Counted from the stretch's first letter, positions 49,353 through 59,601 are shown. The stretch is DNA of 64,000 nucleotides from Ancylobacter mangrovi (GCF_024752355.1 NZ_JANTHZ010000010.1:1-64000); one strand, 5' to 3'. Program-made: numbers and translations. The notes: a model not told the origin generated them from the sequence alone.

Positions 49353-50142
49353 GCGCCATCGCCGCCGCGGGATTGCGGACCTTGAAGCCCGAGATCACGA
49401 ACAGGAACACCTCGCGCGGCGTCTTCTCCGCCGGCGCGGCGACAAGCTTGTCCTTCAGCGCCGCCGGCGTCTCGCCCTTCGCCCATGCCTTGGCGCAATC
49501 GGCCCAGCGGTCGAGCGCGGCCGGCGCATAGCCGAGCGGATGGTCCTCGCTCGTGCCCATGATCCGCGCATAGACAAAGGGCGCCGTCACGTCGGCGATC
49601 TCCGGAAATTCGGAATCCCCGGCATAGATCACCGCCACGCCATGGGCGCGGGCGAGCGCGATGAACTCCGGGTCCCTGAAGCTGTCATGGCGCACCTCCA
49701 CCGCGTGGCGGATGGCGTGCCCGCCGACGGATTTCGGCAGCAGCTTGAGGAAGCCCTCGAAATCGGCGGGATCGAACTTCTTGGTCGCCATGAACTGCCA
49801 GTTCACGGGGCCGAGCTTCTCCTTCAGCTCGGTGACGCCGCTGTTGAAGAAGCGCTCGATCGACTCGCCCGCTTCGGCGAGTACGCGCCGGTTGGTGGCG
49901 AAGCGCGGCCCCTTCAGCGCGAACACGAAGCCGTCCGGCGTCTCGGCGTGCCATTTGGCGAAGCTTTCCGGCTTCTGCGAGCCGTAATAGGTACCGTTGA
50001 TCTCGATCGCCGTGAGCTTGCCGCTGGCGAATTCGAGCTCGCGCTTCTGCGCCAGCCCGTCGGGATAGAAGGCGCCGCGCCACGGCTCATAGGTCCAGCC
50101 TCCCACGCCGATGCGGATCGGTGCCGCGTTCTTCGCCATCAT
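49336..50142 (-). CDS. DUF72 (YecE-like) family protein
   Basis: This is a TIM-barrel-like protein of unknown function, 268 residues from the ATG at 50142 (GGAG upstream; an extended ORF to 50232 has no ribosome site). Family hallmarks are IRIGVGGWTYEPWRGAFYPDGLAQ at the N-terminus, AIEINGTYYGSQKPESFAKW, FALKGPRFATN, and AVEVRHDSF followed by VYARIMGT. The family is widespread and its reaction is not established. A perfect FNR/FixK-like box lies 43 bp upstream of its start, so oxygen control is possible. Confidence 0.92.
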   Translation of the reverse strand: MMAKNAAPIRIGVGGWTYEPWRGAFYPDGLAQKRELEFASGKLTAIEINGTYYGSQKPESFAKWHAETPDGFVFALKGPRFATNRRVLAEAGESIERFFNSGVTELKEKLGPVNWQFMATKKFDPADFEGFLKLLPKSVGGHAIRHAVEVRHDSFRDPEFIALARAHGVAVIYAGDSEFPEIADVTAPFVYARIMGTSEDHPLGYAPAALDRWADCAKAWAKGETPAALKDKLVAAPAEKTPREVFLFVISGFKVRNPAAAMALIERV

Positions 50143-50432
50143 GGATCTCCGGGTTCGCGCAAGGCGAGGCACGATAGGCGCCTGTTGATCGGAATCAATG
50201 CCCGCCCGCCGCTGCCGGGGCATTTCCCACACAGGGGAAAATCATCTCCCCGATCTTCAGAAGCATGCGGAACCGCTGGAAGCGAGCCTTGTCCGAAAGG
50301 CCGGCTCGCCGCTGTCACCGGCTCCCGCTAGGCTGGTTCGCGCTGCGGAAGATCAATCCGGGTGCAGGGGCGGTTTGGGGGAGCCGGCCCGGTCCCGTTC
50401 ACGGTCCGAACGATCAGGAATCGGTTTGACGC
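50143..50432. promoter_or_regulatory. Intergenic region with a perfect FNR/FixK box (50185-50198)
   Basis: This 290 bp region separates the DUF72 gene (minus) from the HlyD gene (plus). TTGAT-CGGA-ATCAA at 50185-50198 is a textbook FNR/FixK palindrome. Its centre is 50 bp from the DUF72 start and 241 bp from the HlyD start, so the DUF72 gene is nearer but would have a very short leader if the box sits at -41. Nothing coding is visible. Confidence 0.6.
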
Positions 50433-51503
50433 ATGACGAAATCCCCCAGGAAGCTGATCCTCGCCATCGTCACGCTCGCCGTGCTCGGCGCCGCCTATTA
50501 CGGCTGGCGCTTCTATCAGGGGAACGGGCTACCCGAAGGCATAGCGGGCGGCAACGGGCGCATCGAGGCCACCGAGATCGACGTCTCGACCAAGACCGCC
50601 GGCCGCATCCGGCAGATCCTCGTCGACGAGGGCGACTTCGTCATTGCCGGCCAGGTGCTCGCCCGCATGGACACGGTGCAGCTCGAGGCGAAGCTGCGCC
50701 AGGCGCAGGCCGAGCTCAAGCGCGCGATGATCAGCGTCGACACGGCGAACAGCCTCGTCACCCAGCGCGAGGCCGAGCGCAACGCCGCTGAGGCGACCAT
50801 CGCCCAGCGCCAGGCCGAACTCGACGCCGCCGAGAAGCGGCTCGCCCGCTCCTCGCAGCTCGTGACGACCAACGCCGTGTCGCAGCAGACGGTCGATGAC
50901 GACCGGGCGAGTGAGCAGGGCGCGAAGGCGGCGGTGGAGGCGGCGAAGGCGCAGCTCGCGGCCGGCGAGGCGGCGATCGGCTCGGCCAAAGCCTCGGTGG
51001 TCGACGCCGAGGCCGCCGTCGATGCGGCCAGGGCCGCGATCGAGAGCATCCAGGCCGACATCGACGACAGCGTGCTCACCTCGCCGCGCGACGGACGCGT
51101 GCAGTACCGCGTCGCCGAGCCGGGCGAGGTGCTCTCGGCCGGCGGGCGGGTGCTGAACCTCGTCGACCTCGAGGACGTCTACATGACCTTCTTCCTGCCT
51201 ACCGCGCAGGCCGGGCGGGTGGCGCTCGGCACCGAGGCGCGCATCGTCCTCGACGCCGCCCCGCAATATGTGATCCCCGCCAGCGTCAGCTTCGTCTCCG
51301 ACGTCGCCCAGTTCACGCCCAAGACGGTGGAGACCGAGGAGGAGCGGCTGAAGCTGATGTTCCGGGTCAAGGCGCGCATCCCGCCGGACCTGCTGCGCAA
51401 GCACATCCACCAGGTGAAGACCGGCCTGCCCGGCATGGCCTATGTCCGGCTCGATCCCGATGCCGCCTGGCCCGCCGACCTGACCGAGAACCTTGTGAAA
51501 TGA
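50433..51503 (+). CDS. HlyD-family membrane fusion protein (YhiI-like)
   Basis: This is the periplasmic adaptor of an ABC exporter, 356 residues. There is one N-terminal membrane anchor ([18 protein letters not shown]), then the biotinyl-lipoyl half ([18 protein letters not shown]), a long alpha-helical hairpin (about 85-220, Ala/Glu/Gln-rich coiled coil), the second lipoyl half ([17 protein letters not shown]) and a beta-barrel domain. It overlaps the ABC gene by 4 bp (ATGA). With the next two genes it forms the same set as E. coli yhiI-rbbA-yhhJ. No outer-membrane TolC-like gene is adjacent. Confidence 0.93.
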   Translation: MTKSPRKLILAIVTLAVLGAAYYGWRFYQGNGLPEGIAGGNGRIEATEIDVSTKTAGRIRQILVDEGDFVIAGQVLARMDTVQLEAKLRQAQAELKRAMISVDTANSLVTQREAERNAAEATIAQRQAELDAAEKRLARSSQLVTTNAVSQQTVDDDRASEQGAKAAVEAAKAQLAAGEAAIGSAKASVVDAEAAVDAARAAIESIQADIDDSVLTSPRDGRVQYRVAEPGEVLSAGGRVLNLVDLEDVYMTFFLPTAQAGRVALGTEARIVLDAAPQYVIPASVSFVSDVAQFTPKTVETEEERLKLMFRVKARIPPDLLRKHIHQVKTGLPGMAYVRLDPDAAWPADLTENLVK

Positions 51504-54292
51504 CCGAGGCGCCCGGCGAAGGGGGCGGTGCCCCGCCCGGGGGGGCGCCACGGGCGGAGAACGTCGCGCGCCTCGAGGGCGTCGGCCTGTCCTATGGCAA
51601 GACGCGTGCGCTCGACGCCATCACGCTCGACCTCCCGGCGGGGCGGATGGTCGGGCTGATCGGCCCGGACGGGGTCGGCAAGTCGAGCCTGCTCTCGCTC
51701 GTCGCCGGCGCGCGCAAGGTGCAGCAAGGCCGCATCGAGGTGCTCGGCGGCGACATCGCCGACGCCACCCACCGCCGCCTCACCTGCCCGCGCATCGCCT
51801 ACATGCCGCAGGGGCTGGGCCGGAACCTCTACCCCACGCTGTCCGTGTTCGAGAACATCGACTTCTTCGCCCGCCTGTTCGGCCAGGGGCGGGAGGAGCG
51901 CGAGCGGCGCATCGGCGAACTGCTGAAGGCGACTGGGCTCGACCCGTTCCCGGACCGTCCGGCCGGCAACCTTTCGGGCGGCATGAAGCAGAAGCTCGGC
52001 CTGTGCTGCGCGCTGATCCACGACCCGGACCTGCTCATCCTCGACGAGCCTACCACCGGCGTCGACCCGCTCTCGCGCCGCCAGTTCTGGGAGCTGATTG
52101 GCGAGATCAGGCGCGAGCGTCCGGGCATGAGCGTGGTCGTGGCGACCGCCTATATGGAGGAGGCGCAGGGCTTCGACTGGCTGGTTGCGATGGATGGCGG
52201 GCACGTGCTCGCCACCGGCACGCCGGCGCAGCTGCTCGAGAGCACCGGCGCGGCCAATCTCGACGCCGCCTTCATCGCCCTGCTGCCGGAGGAGAAGCGG
52301 CGCGGCCACAAGGCGGTCGTCATCCCGCCGCGCCCGGCCGACGGCAAGGAGGAGTTCGCCATCGAGGCGGAGCACCTCACCATGCGCTTCGGCGACTTCA
52401 CCGCCGTCGACGACGTCAGCTTCCGCATCCCGCGCGGCGAGATCTTCGGCTTCCTCGGCTCGAATGGCTGCGGCAAGACCACGACCATGAAGATGCTCAC
52501 CGGCCTGCTGCCGGCGAGCGAAGGCACGGCCCGCCTGTTCGGCCGCGAGGTCGACCCCAACGATATCGAGGTGCGCCGGCGCGTCGGCTATATGAGCCAG
52601 GCCTTCTCGCTCTATACCGAGCTCACCGTCCGGCAGAATCTCGACCTGCACGCGCGCCTGTTCCGCATGGCGCCCGAGGCAATCCCCGGACGCATCGAGG
52701 AGATGGCGCGCCGCTTCGGCCTCACCCACATCATGGACACGCTGCCGGACGCGCTGCCGCTCGGCATCCGCCAGCGCCTGTCGCTCGCGGTGGCGATGAT
52801 CCACGCGCCCGACATCCTCATCCTCGACGAGCCGACCTCGGGCGTCGACCCGGTCGCGCGCGACGGCTTCTGGCAGATGCTGTCCGACCTGTCGCGCAAG
52901 GACAATGTGACGATCTTCGTCTCCACCCACTTCATGAACGAGGCGGAGCTGTGCGACCGCATCTCGCTCATGCATGCGGGCCGCGTGCTGGTGAGCGACA
53001 CGCCGAAGGCCATCGTCGGCAAACGCGCGGCGGCGACGCTGGAGGAGGCGTTCATCGGCTATCTCCAGGAGGCGATCGGCGCCAGTGCCGCCCCGCCCTC
53101 GCCCACCCCCGGGGCCGCCGGCGAGTTGGCCCCGGCGCCGGCGCCCGCCGCGGCGGGCCGCGCCCGCTTCGACCTGCGCCGCATGCTCGCCTATTCGCGC
53201 CGCGAGGCGCTGGAGCTCCAGCGCGACCCGATCCGCGCCACCCTCGCCCTGCTCGGCACGGTGATCCTGATGTTCGTCGTCGGCTACGGCATCAATCTCG
53301 ACGTCGAAAACCTGACCTTCGCCGTGCTCGACCGCGACGACACCACGCTCAGCCACGATTACACGCAGCAGATCGCCGGTTCGCGCTACTTCATCGAGAA
53401 ACCGCCGCTGCGCGACTATGGCGACCTCGACAAGCGCATGCGCGAGGGCGACATCAGCCTCGCCATCGAGATCCCGCCCAACTTCGCGCGCGACGTCTCG
53501 CGCGGGCGCACGGTCGAGGTCGGCGCCTGGATCGACGGCGCCATGCCCACGCGCGGCGAGACCGTGCGCGGCTATGTCGAGGGCATGCACGCGCAGTGGC
53601 TGACGCAGAAGGCGCGCGAGCTCTATGGCGACGCGGCGACCATCGGCGATTTCACCATCGCGCTGCGCTACCGCTACAACCCGGGCATCGAGAGCCTGAT
53701 CGCCATGGTGCCGGCGGTGATCCCGCTGCTGCTGATGATGATCCCGGCCATGCTCGCCGTGCTCAGCGTGGTGCGCGAGAAGGAGCTCGGCTCGATCATC
53801 AATTTCTACGTCACGCCGGTGACGCGGATGGAGTTCCTGCTCGGCAAGCAGCTTCCCTATGTGGCGCTGGCGAGCCTCAACTTCCTGATGCTGGTCGCCT
53901 TCGCGATCTACGTCTTCAAGGTCCCCCTCACCGGCAGCTTCGCCGCGCTCAGCGCCGCCGCGCTGCTCTATGTCTTCGCCGCGACCGCGCTCGGCCTGCT
54001 GCTCTCGACCTTCATGCGCAGCCAGATCGCCGCCATATTCGGCACCGCGCTGATCACGCTGATCCCCACCGTGCAGTTCTCCGGCATGATCGACCCGGTC
54101 TCCTCGCTGCAGGGGGCGGGCGCCTTCATCGGCCACATCTATCCCGCCAGCTACTTCGTCACCATCGCGCGCGGCACCTTCTCCAAGGGGCTCGGCTTCG
54201 AGGAGCTCGGCTCCGCCTTCATCCCGCTGCTGCTGGCCGGGCCGATCCTTCTGGCGCTCAGCGCCGCCCTTCTCAGGAAACAGGCGGACTGA
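51500..54292 (+). CDS. rbbA: RbbA-type ABC protein: two ATPase domains fused to an ABC-2 permease
   Basis: The 930 residues contain NBD1 (about 25-235: Walker [10 protein letters not shown], signature LSGGMKQ, Walker [14 protein letters not shown]), NBD2 (about 290-520: Walker [10 protein letters not shown], Walker [14 protein letters not shown]) and a C-terminal ABC-2 permease (about 560-930). The permease has an N-terminal helix, a large extracytoplasmic loop and five or six helices. The second signature reads LPLGIRQ instead of LSGGxxQ, so one ATP site is probably degenerate. The E. coli homologue RbbA has been described as a ribosome-associated ATPase, but the fused permease and the neighbours point to export. 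A Pro/Ala-rich linker joins NBD2 to the permease. Confidence 0.93.
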   Translation: MTEAPGEGGGAPPGGAPRAENVARLEGVGLSYGKTRALDAITLDLPAGRMVGLIGPDGVGKSSLLSLVAGARKVQQGRIEVLGGDIADATHRRLTCPRIAYMPQGLGRNLYPTLSVFENIDFFARLFGQGREERERRIGELLKATGLDPFPDRPAGNLSGGMKQKLGLCCALIHDPDLLILDEPTTGVDPLSRRQFWELIGEIRRERPGMSVVVATAYMEEAQGFDWLVAMDGGHVLATGTPAQLLESTGAANLDAAFIALLPEEKRRGHKAVVIPPRPADGKEEFAIEAEHLTMRFGDFTAVDDVSFRIPRGEIFGFLGSNGCGKTTTMKMLTGLLPASEGTARLFGREVDPNDIEVRRRVGYMSQAFSLYTELTVRQNLDLHARLFRMAPEAIPGRIEEMARRFGLTHIMDTLPDALPLGIRQRLSLAVAMIHAPDILILDEPTSGVDPVARDGFWQMLSDLSRKDNVTIFVSTHFMNEAELCDRISLMHAGRVLVSDTPKAIVGKRAAATLEEAFIGYLQEAIGASAAPPSPTPGAAGELAPAPAPAAAGRARFDLRRMLAYSRREALELQRDPIRATLALLGTVILMFVVGYGINLDVENLTFAVLDRDDTTLSHDYTQQIAGSRYFIEKPPLRDYGDLDKRMREGDISLAIEIPPNFARDVSRGRTVEVGAWIDGAMPTRGETVRGYVEGMHAQWLTQKARELYGDAATIGDFTIALRYRYNPGIESLIAMVPAVIPLLLMMIPAMLAVLSVVREKELGSIINFYVTPVTRMEFLLGKQLPYVALASLNFLMLVAFAIYVFKVPLTGSFAALSAAALLYVFAATALGLLLSTFMRSQIAAIFGTALITLIPTVQFSGMIDPVSSLQGAGAFIGHIYPASYFVTIARGTFSKGLGFEELGSAFIPLLLAGPILLALSAALLRKQAD

Positions 54293-54294
54293 CC

Positions 54295-55407
54295 ATGCGC
54301 GCGGCCAATGTGCTCCAGCTCGGGATCAAGGAACTGCGCGGCCTGCTGCGCGACCCGATGCTGCTGATCCTGATCGTCTATTCCTTCACCGTCTCGATCT
54401 ACACCGCCTCGACCGCCATGCCCGAGACGCTGAACCGGGCCTCGATCAGCATCGTCGACGAGGACCGCTCGCCCGTCGCCTCGCGCATCGTCACCGCGTT
54501 CTACCCGCCCTATTTCACCGTGCCGAAGCTCATCACCGCCTCGCAGATGGACCGGCGGATGGATTCCGGGCTCGACACCTTCGCGCTCGACATCCCGCCG
54601 AACTTCCAGCGCGACCTGCTCGCCGGGCGGGCGCCGACCATCCAGCTCAACGTCGACGCCACCCGCATGTCGCAGGCCTTCTCGGGCGGGGGCTACGTGC
54701 AGTCCATCGTCTCGGGCGAGGTCAACGAGTTCCTGAATCGCTACCGCGGCGAGACCGAGGTGCCGGTCGAGCTCACGCTGCGCACGCGCTTCAACCAGGA
54801 GCTCAACAAGAGCTGGTTCGGCGCCGTGACCAACGTGATCTCCTCGATCACCATGCTCTCGATCATCCTCACCGGGGCGGCGCTGATCCGCGAGCGCGAA
54901 CACGGCACCATCGAGCACCTCCTCGTCATGCCGGTCACGCCGGTCGAGATCATGCTCGGCAAGATCTGGTCGATGGGGCTCGTCGTGTTCATCGCCACCA
55001 CCGTCTCGCTGATCCTCATCGTACAGGGCGCGCTCAAGGTGCCGATCAACGGCTCGCTGACGCTGTTCCTCATGGGCACCGCGCTGCACCTCTTCGCCAC
55101 CACCTCGATGGGCATCTTCCTCGCCACCGTGGCCGGCTCGATGCCGCAATTCGGGCTGCTGCTGATGCTGGTGCTGCTGCCGCTGCAGGTGCTCTCCGGC
55201 GCCACCACGCCGCGCGAGAGCATGCCGCAGATCATCCAGGACATCATGGCGTTCGCGCCGAACACCCATTTCGTCATCCTTGCCCAGTCGATCCTGTTCC
55301 GCGGCGCCGGGCTGACGGTGGTTTGGCCGCAATTCCTGGCGCTGCTCGCCATAGGCGGGGCGCTGTTCTTCCTGTCGTTGCGCCGGTTCCGGCGCTTCCT
55401 GCGCTAG
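54295..55407 (+). CDS. yhhJ: ABC-2 type permease (YhhJ-like)
   Basis: The 370 residues have one N-terminal helix (LLILIVYSFTVSIYTAS), a periplasmic domain of about 140 residues (DEDRSPVASRIVTAFYPPYF ... LDIPPNFQRDLLAGR) and five C-terminal helices. It carries the ABC-2 hallmark REREHGTIEHLLVMPVTPVEIMLGKIWS. It pairs with the RbbA permease half to make a complete transporter. The ATG is 2 bp after the rbbA stop. The same frame is open far upstream inside rbbA, which is an artefact. The stop overlaps the convergent kinase gene by 4 bp. Confidence 0.94.
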   Translation: MRAANVLQLGIKELRGLLRDPMLLILIVYSFTVSIYTASTAMPETLNRASISIVDEDRSPVASRIVTAFYPPYFTVPKLITASQMDRRMDSGLDTFALDIPPNFQRDLLAGRAPTIQLNVDATRMSQAFSGGGYVQSIVSGEVNEFLNRYRGETEVPVELTLRTRFNQELNKSWFGAVTNVISSITMLSIILTGAALIREREHGTIEHLLVMPVTPVEIMLGKIWSMGLVVFIATTVSLILIVQGALKVPINGSLTLFLMGTALHLFATTSMGIFLATVAGSMPQFGLLLMLVLLPLQVLSGATTPRESMPQIIQDIMAFAPNTHFVILAQSILFRGAGLTVVWPQFLALLAIGGALFFLSLRRFRRFLR

Positions 55408-56804
55408 AAGCGGCGCCAGCCGCGGCTCTTGCCGACAGCTTCCGCAAAGCGGGCGTGATCCTCGCCGGTCACCGACCCGTCCGGCTCGAAGCGCCGGGCG
55501 GGCACGCGCAGGGAGGCGATGTCGGCGCCGCACAGTTCGGCGAGGCCGAGCGAGGTCATCTCGTGATGGGCGGGAACGACGACCGCCCGCCCGCTCGCCG
55601 CGGCGAGGAAGCGGCCGAAATAGGCGCTCTGCGACAGGCCGCCATCGATCGAAACGGTAGCGATCGACCCGACCGATGCCGTTGCCGCCTCGATCAGCCC
55701 GACGGTGAGCATGGCGATGCCTTCCAGCACCGCCCGCACCATGTCGGCGCGCCCGGTCGCGGCGTCCATGCCGATGAAGAGCGGCGCCGCCTGCCGGTCC
55801 CAATAGGGCGCGGCGAGGCCCGACAGCGCCGGGACGAAGACGAGGCCGCGGCCGAGCGCGGAGGGCCCTTCGAAGCCGTCGAGCTCGGACGGTTCCGCAT
55901 AGAGCCCGATGCGCCGCGCCCAGTCGAGCGCCGCGCCGGCGTCATAGACCCCGCCCTCGATCGCGAACATCGTGCCCTCGCCCGTGCGCCGCCACGCCAC
56001 CGTGGGCAGCAGGTCGGACGGCGCGGGCCGCTCGTCGCCGGTGACCGCGAGCAGGAAGGCGCCGGTGCCGAAGGTGATCTTGGCGTCGCCCGGCCGGCGG
56101 CAGCCATGCCCGTAGAGCGCCGCCTGCTGGTCGACGATCGACACCTTCACCGGCGTGCCGTCGAGGCTGCCGAAGCCGGCATCGACGGCGGCGATCTCCG
56201 GCAGGCACTCCATCGGCACGCCGTGGAGCGCGCACAGCTCCGGGCTCCAGCGCACGGTCGAAAGGTCCAGCAGGCCGGTGCGCGAGGCGGTCGCGATGTC
56301 GGTGACGAAGCTGCCGCACAGCCGGTCGAGGAAGAAGGCGTCGGTGGTGCCGAGCCGCAGGCGCCCCGCCTCGAGCGCGGCCGCGACCTCGGGGAGCTCC
56401 GCCAGCAGCCAGGCGAGCTTGCCGGCCGAGAAATAGGGATCGAGCGGCAGGCCGCAGATCGCCTTCGAGCGCGCCTCGGCCGCTTCGCCGAGCGCCGCCA
56501 GCGCGCCGGCCGTGCGCGCGTCCTGCCAGACGATGACGGGCGACAGCGGCGCGCCGCTCACCCGGTCCCAGGCGAGGCAGCTCTCGCCCTGATTAGCAAT
56601 GGCGATCGCGTCCACCTGCCCCGCCGCCTGCAGCACGGCGCGGATGTTGCGCAGCAATTCCTCCCCGTCCTGCTCGACCCGGCCAGGCGCGGGGTGGTGC
56701 TGGCTATGGCGCAGGCTCGCGACGACGCGCGCCTCGCCGGCCGCCTCGTCAACCAGCAGGCAGCGCGTAGAGGTGGTGCCCTGGTCGATCGCCGCCACCC
56801 GCAT
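55404..56804 (-). CDS. FGGY-family carbohydrate kinase (glycerol-kinase-like)
   Basis: This cytoplasmic sugar or polyol kinase has 466 residues. The N-terminal ATPase-fold lobe starts AAIDQGTTSTRCLLVD (phosphate loop), with IAIANQGESCLAWDRVSGAPLSPVIVWQDARTA, very close to glycerol kinases. The second lobe has ITFGTGAFLLAVTG and SIDGGLSQSAYFGRFLA. The start at 56804 overlaps the previous gene (ATGA). In the operon it follows a GlpA-like dehydrogenase and an oxidoreductase, so its product is probably the phosphate ester those enzymes oxidise. Glycerol or a related polyol is the likely substrate, but the exact one is not determined. Confidence 0.9.
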   Translation of the reverse strand: MRVAAIDQGTTSTRCLLVDEAAGEARVVASLRHSQHHPAPGRVEQDGEELLRNIRAVLQAAGQVDAIAIANQGESCLAWDRVSGAPLSPVIVWQDARTAGALAALGEAAEARSKAICGLPLDPYFSAGKLAWLLAELPEVAAALEAGRLRLGTTDAFFLDRLCGSFVTDIATASRTGLLDLSTVRWSPELCALHGVPMECLPEIAAVDAGFGSLDGTPVKVSIVDQQAALYGHGCRRPGDAKITFGTGAFLLAVTGDERPAPSDLLPTVAWRRTGEGTMFAIEGGVYDAGAALDWARRIGLYAEPSELDGFEGPSALGRGLVFVPALSGLAAPYWDRQAAPLFIGMDAATGRADMVRAVLEGIAMLTVGLIEAATASVGSIATVSIDGGLSQSAYFGRFLAAASGRAVVVPAHHEMTSLGLAELCGADIASLRVPARRFEPDGSVTGEDHARFAEAVGKSRGWRRF

Positions 56805-58033
56805 CAGCCGGCCTCCCGGAACCGGACATGCACCGCGCCCGCCTCGGCGGCGCCGGGCGGGATCGGCACCAGGATGCGCCGCTCCGGCAGGAAGGTGCCC
56901 TCCCCCGCCCATACCTCCGATCCGTCGAGCGCCAAGGACAGCCGGCCGCGCGCGCGGCGCAGGAAGCGGAGCTGGAACTCGCGGAAGGCGGGCTCGCTAC
57001 CCGCGCCCCGACGCAGCAGGCCCGGCACCACCAGCTTGACCGGCGGGTCGAACGTCACCGGCACGGGCGGGGCGATCTGCGCGTCGCGCGCCAGGTCCGC
57101 CGCGATCGCCCGCCCGACGGCGCGCCCCTCGCGAAAGGCCCAGCCGCCGGTCTCGACCGCGCGCAATATGTTGCCGCTGGCGAAGACCATCGGATCGGCG
57201 GTCCGCCCGTCCTGGTCGATGGCCGGTCCCGCGCTGCCGGCCTCGACCCCGATCGTCGACTGCCGGAACAGCGCCGATTCCGGGGTGAAGCGCCCGGTCA
57301 GCAGCACCCCGTCGCAGGCGAGCGTCTCGACCGCGCCGTCGCTCCGGCGGAAGGCGACCGCCTCGACCCTGTCCGCGCCACGAATGTCGATCACCTCGGC
57401 CCCACAATGGAACGGCACGCCGGCGATGCGCGGGAACCACGCGAAGGGGGCCCGGGCCAGCGGATTCGGCGCGCTCTCCAGCAGCGCGAGCGGGCGCGCG
57501 CCATGGGTGAGGCAGGTCAGGACGGCGGAAAGGCTCACCAGCTCGGAGCCGAGGATCACCGGCCGCCGGAACGGCATCAGCCCGTGAAACGCGACATAGG
57601 CCTGCAGCGTGCCGGTGGTGACAACGCCGATCGGCCGGTCGCCGGGCAGCAACCGGTCCGCGCGCGGGCGCTCGCGGGCACCGGTGGCGATCATGAGGCG
57701 CCGCGCCGACAGGGTCTCGGCGCCGCGCGCCGAGGCGACCTCGAGCCGCCCGCCGTCGAGCATCCGCACCACCGAATGGCCGAGCCGGACGTCGACGCCC
57801 GCCTGCCCGGCCTCCTGCGCCAGCCGCCGGCCATAGGCCGCGCCGAGATAGACCCGGCCGAACTCGCGCGTGCCGAAGGGAGAGTGGCTGCAATGGCGCG
57901 TCGCCCCGCCGAGCTCCGGCTCGCGGTCGAGCAGCACGACCCGCTCCACGCCGCGCCGGCGCAGTTCCACCGCCGCCGCCACGCCGGCCGGGCCGCCACC
58001 GACGACGATCACGTCGATCATCGCCCCGCTCAT
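56804..58033 (-). CDS. NAD(P)/FAD-dependent oxidoreductase
   Basis: The 409-residue two-dinucleotide-fold flavoprotein starts MIDVIVVGGGPAGVAAAVELRRRG after a four-residue lead. Other marks are LLDREPELGG, LMIATGARERPR and a second NAD-binding loop RPVILGSELVSLSAVLTCL. The short motif HCSHSPFG lies where disulfide reductases have CxxxxC, but the second Cys is absent, so it is not a typical thiol reductase. It overlaps both neighbours by 4 bp. It probably shuttles electrons for the GlpA-like dehydrogenase, as in other clusters where a [2Fe-2S] glycerol-phosphate-type dehydrogenase is followed by such a protein and a FGGY kinase. Confidence 0.88.
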   Translation of the reverse strand: MSGAMIDVIVVGGGPAGVAAAVELRRRGVERVVLLDREPELGGATRHCSHSPFGTREFGRVYLGAAYGRRLAQEAGQAGVDVRLGHSVVRMLDGGRLEVASARGAETLSARRLMIATGARERPRADRLLPGDRPIGVVTTGTLQAYVAFHGLMPFRRPVILGSELVSLSAVLTCLTHGARPLALLESAPNPLARAPFAWFPRIAGVPFHCGAEVIDIRGADRVEAVAFRRSDGAVETLACDGVLLTGRFTPESALFRQSTIGVEAGSAGPAIDQDGRTADPMVFASGNILRAVETGGWAFREGRAVGRAIAADLARDAQIAPPVPVTFDPPVKLVVPGLLRRGAGSEPAFREFQLRFLRRARGRLSLALDGSEVWAGEGTFLPERRILVPIPPGAAEAGAVHVRFREAG

Positions 58034-59463
58034 GACCGCCCGGGCTCCTCGTCCTCGCCGACCGCGAGCGGCTCGGCGAGGCGCCCGCGCGTCATCTCCG
58101 CGAGGCGCGCATTGCAGTAGAAGCCCTGGCAGCGGCCCATCCCGGCGCGCGTGCGCCGCCTCAGCCCACCGAAATCGCCCGGCGGCACCGCGCTCTCGAA
58201 CGCCGCCTCGATCTCGCGGCGCGTCACCAGCTCGCAATGGCAGACGATCTCGCCATGGTCGGGCTGCTGCCAGTCGCGCTCGCGCGTCTCGGCGAGGTTG
58301 GGCAGATGGACAGCCGGCGCTCCCACCGGTGCAAGCGGCGGCCCTTCGAAGGCGGCGTGCAGTTGCAACGCGTGCTGCGCGAGGCCGAGCGCGGCGCTGA
58401 GCCCGGTCGAGCGTATGCCGCCGAGCGTGATGGCCCGGCTCTCCGGCCGCGCGAAGATGCGGTAGCCCTTCTCCTCGCTCGCGGGCCGCAGCCCGGCATA
58501 GACGGCCGTTACCGGCACGCCCTCAAGCGCGGGCACAATCTCGGCGCCGCGCTTCAGCAAGGCGCGCAGCGTGTCGGTCTCGACGGTGGCGCGGGTGCGA
58601 TCCTCCTGCTCCTCCGCCGTCGGCCCGATCAGCACATTGCCAAAGGCGGTGGGACACACCACCACGCCCTTGGTGATCTCGGTCGGCACGGGAAGGACGA
58701 TACGCGGCACGTGAGGAAAGGCCGCCTTGTCGAGCACCACGAACTGGCCCTTGCGCGGGCGGATCTCGAACTCCGGCGCGAAGCCGAGCCGGCGGTCGAC
58801 CTCGTCGCCATAGAGCCCGGCGGCGTTGACCACGGCACGCGCGCGCAATTCGCCGGCCGAGGTCGCGAGTGTCCAGTCGCCACCGAAGCGGCCCTCGATC
58901 AGCTCGGCTCGGCGCAGGAACCGCGCGCCCAGCGCCACGGCCTGCGTGAGATAGGCGAGCGGCGCGCTCCAGGGGTCGATGATGTGCTCGCCCTCGACCT
59001 CGATCGCCGCCACCAGCCGCGGCGAAAGCGCGGGCATGCCCGCGCGCGCCTCATGCGCGTTCAGCAAGCGCAGCCCGGCGACGCCATTGTCGCGCCCCTG
59101 CGCCGCGATTGCCTCCAGTTTCGCCGCCTCCGCCTCGTTCCAGGCGCAGACCAGCGCGCCCGTCGTGACGAGCGGCAGGCCGAGGCTGTCGCGGATGTCG
59201 AGATATTCCGCCCGCCCGGCCTTCACCAGCTCCAGCTCCAGGCTGCCGGGCGGGGCGTCGAAGCCGGTATGCAGGATGGCGCTATTGGCCTTGGAGGCGC
59301 CGCTCAGAATGTCGCTGCCCTTCTCGACCAGCACCACCTTCGCCCCCGCCAGAGCGAAGCGGCGCGCGAGAGCGCAGCCGACCACGCCGGCCCCGATGAT
59401 GGCGACGTCGAACATCTCCTGAAGCGAGGGGGCGGGCGTCGGCCGGGCCTGCGCGTGGAGCAT
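58030..59463 (-). CDS. FAD-dependent dehydrogenase with BFD-like [2Fe-2S] domain (GlpA-like)
   Basis: The 477 residues have an N-terminal DAO/GlpD-type FAD domain (FDVAIIGAGVVGCALARRFALAGAKVVLVEKGSDILSGASKANS marks the ADP-binding and catalytic start) and NAAGLYGDEVDRRLG. The C-terminal BFD-like domain has cysteines in EIVCHCELVTRREI and GMGRCQGFYC, ligating a [2Fe-2S] cluster. This is the architecture of GlpA, the anaerobic glycerol-3-phosphate dehydrogenase large subunit; a 2-hydroxyacid is an alternative substrate. The start at 59463 has GGAAGGGAG upstream; a Met 16 codons later sits too close to its ribosome site. It is 138 bp downstream of the TRAP binding-protein gene. Confidence 0.88.
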   Translation of the reverse strand: MLHAQARPTPAPSLQEMFDVAIIGAGVVGCALARRFALAGAKVVLVEKGSDILSGASKANSAILHTGFDAPPGSLELELVKAGRAEYLDIRDSLGLPLVTTGALVCAWNEAEAAKLEAIAAQGRDNGVAGLRLLNAHEARAGMPALSPRLVAAIEVEGEHIIDPWSAPLAYLTQAVALGARFLRRAELIEGRFGGDWTLATSAGELRARAVVNAAGLYGDEVDRRLGFAPEFEIRPRKGQFVVLDKAAFPHVPRIVLPVPTEITKGVVVCPTAFGNVLIGPTAEEQEDRTRATVETDTLRALLKRGAEIVPALEGVPVTAVYAGLRPASEEKGYRIFARPESRAITLGGIRSTGLSAALGLAQHALQLHAAFEGPPLAPVGAPAVHLPNLAETRERDWQQPDHGEIVCHCELVTRREIEAAFESAVPPGDFGGLRRRTRAGMGRCQGFYCNARLAEMTRGRLAEPLAVGEDEEPGRS

Positions 59464-59488
59464 CGTTGCTCCCTTCCTGTCACAACGC

Positions 59489-59507
59489 GACCGGCGCGAG
59501 GCCGGTC
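59489..59507 (-). terminator. Hairpin between dctP and the dehydrogenase gene
   Basis: The perfect arms GACCGGC and GCCGGTC (7 bp, 5-base loop) lie in the 138 bp gap. With no T run it is more likely an mRNA-stabilising or partial terminator element that lets the binding-protein gene be expressed above the enzymes. Confidence 0.45.
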
Positions 59508-59601
59508 ACGGCACGTCACTCGGCTCCGGCGTGCGCCGGGCCGTCGGCGCCCCGCCCGCATGGGCGGAGGCGCCATAGGCGGCAGATGAGGTCGGTCCCG
59601 A

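Noticed and set aside
52003-54294. A 1134-residue protein as the yhhJ product
   Set aside because: The extra 760 residues are the shifted frame of rbbA; family similarity and a sensible start begin at 54295.
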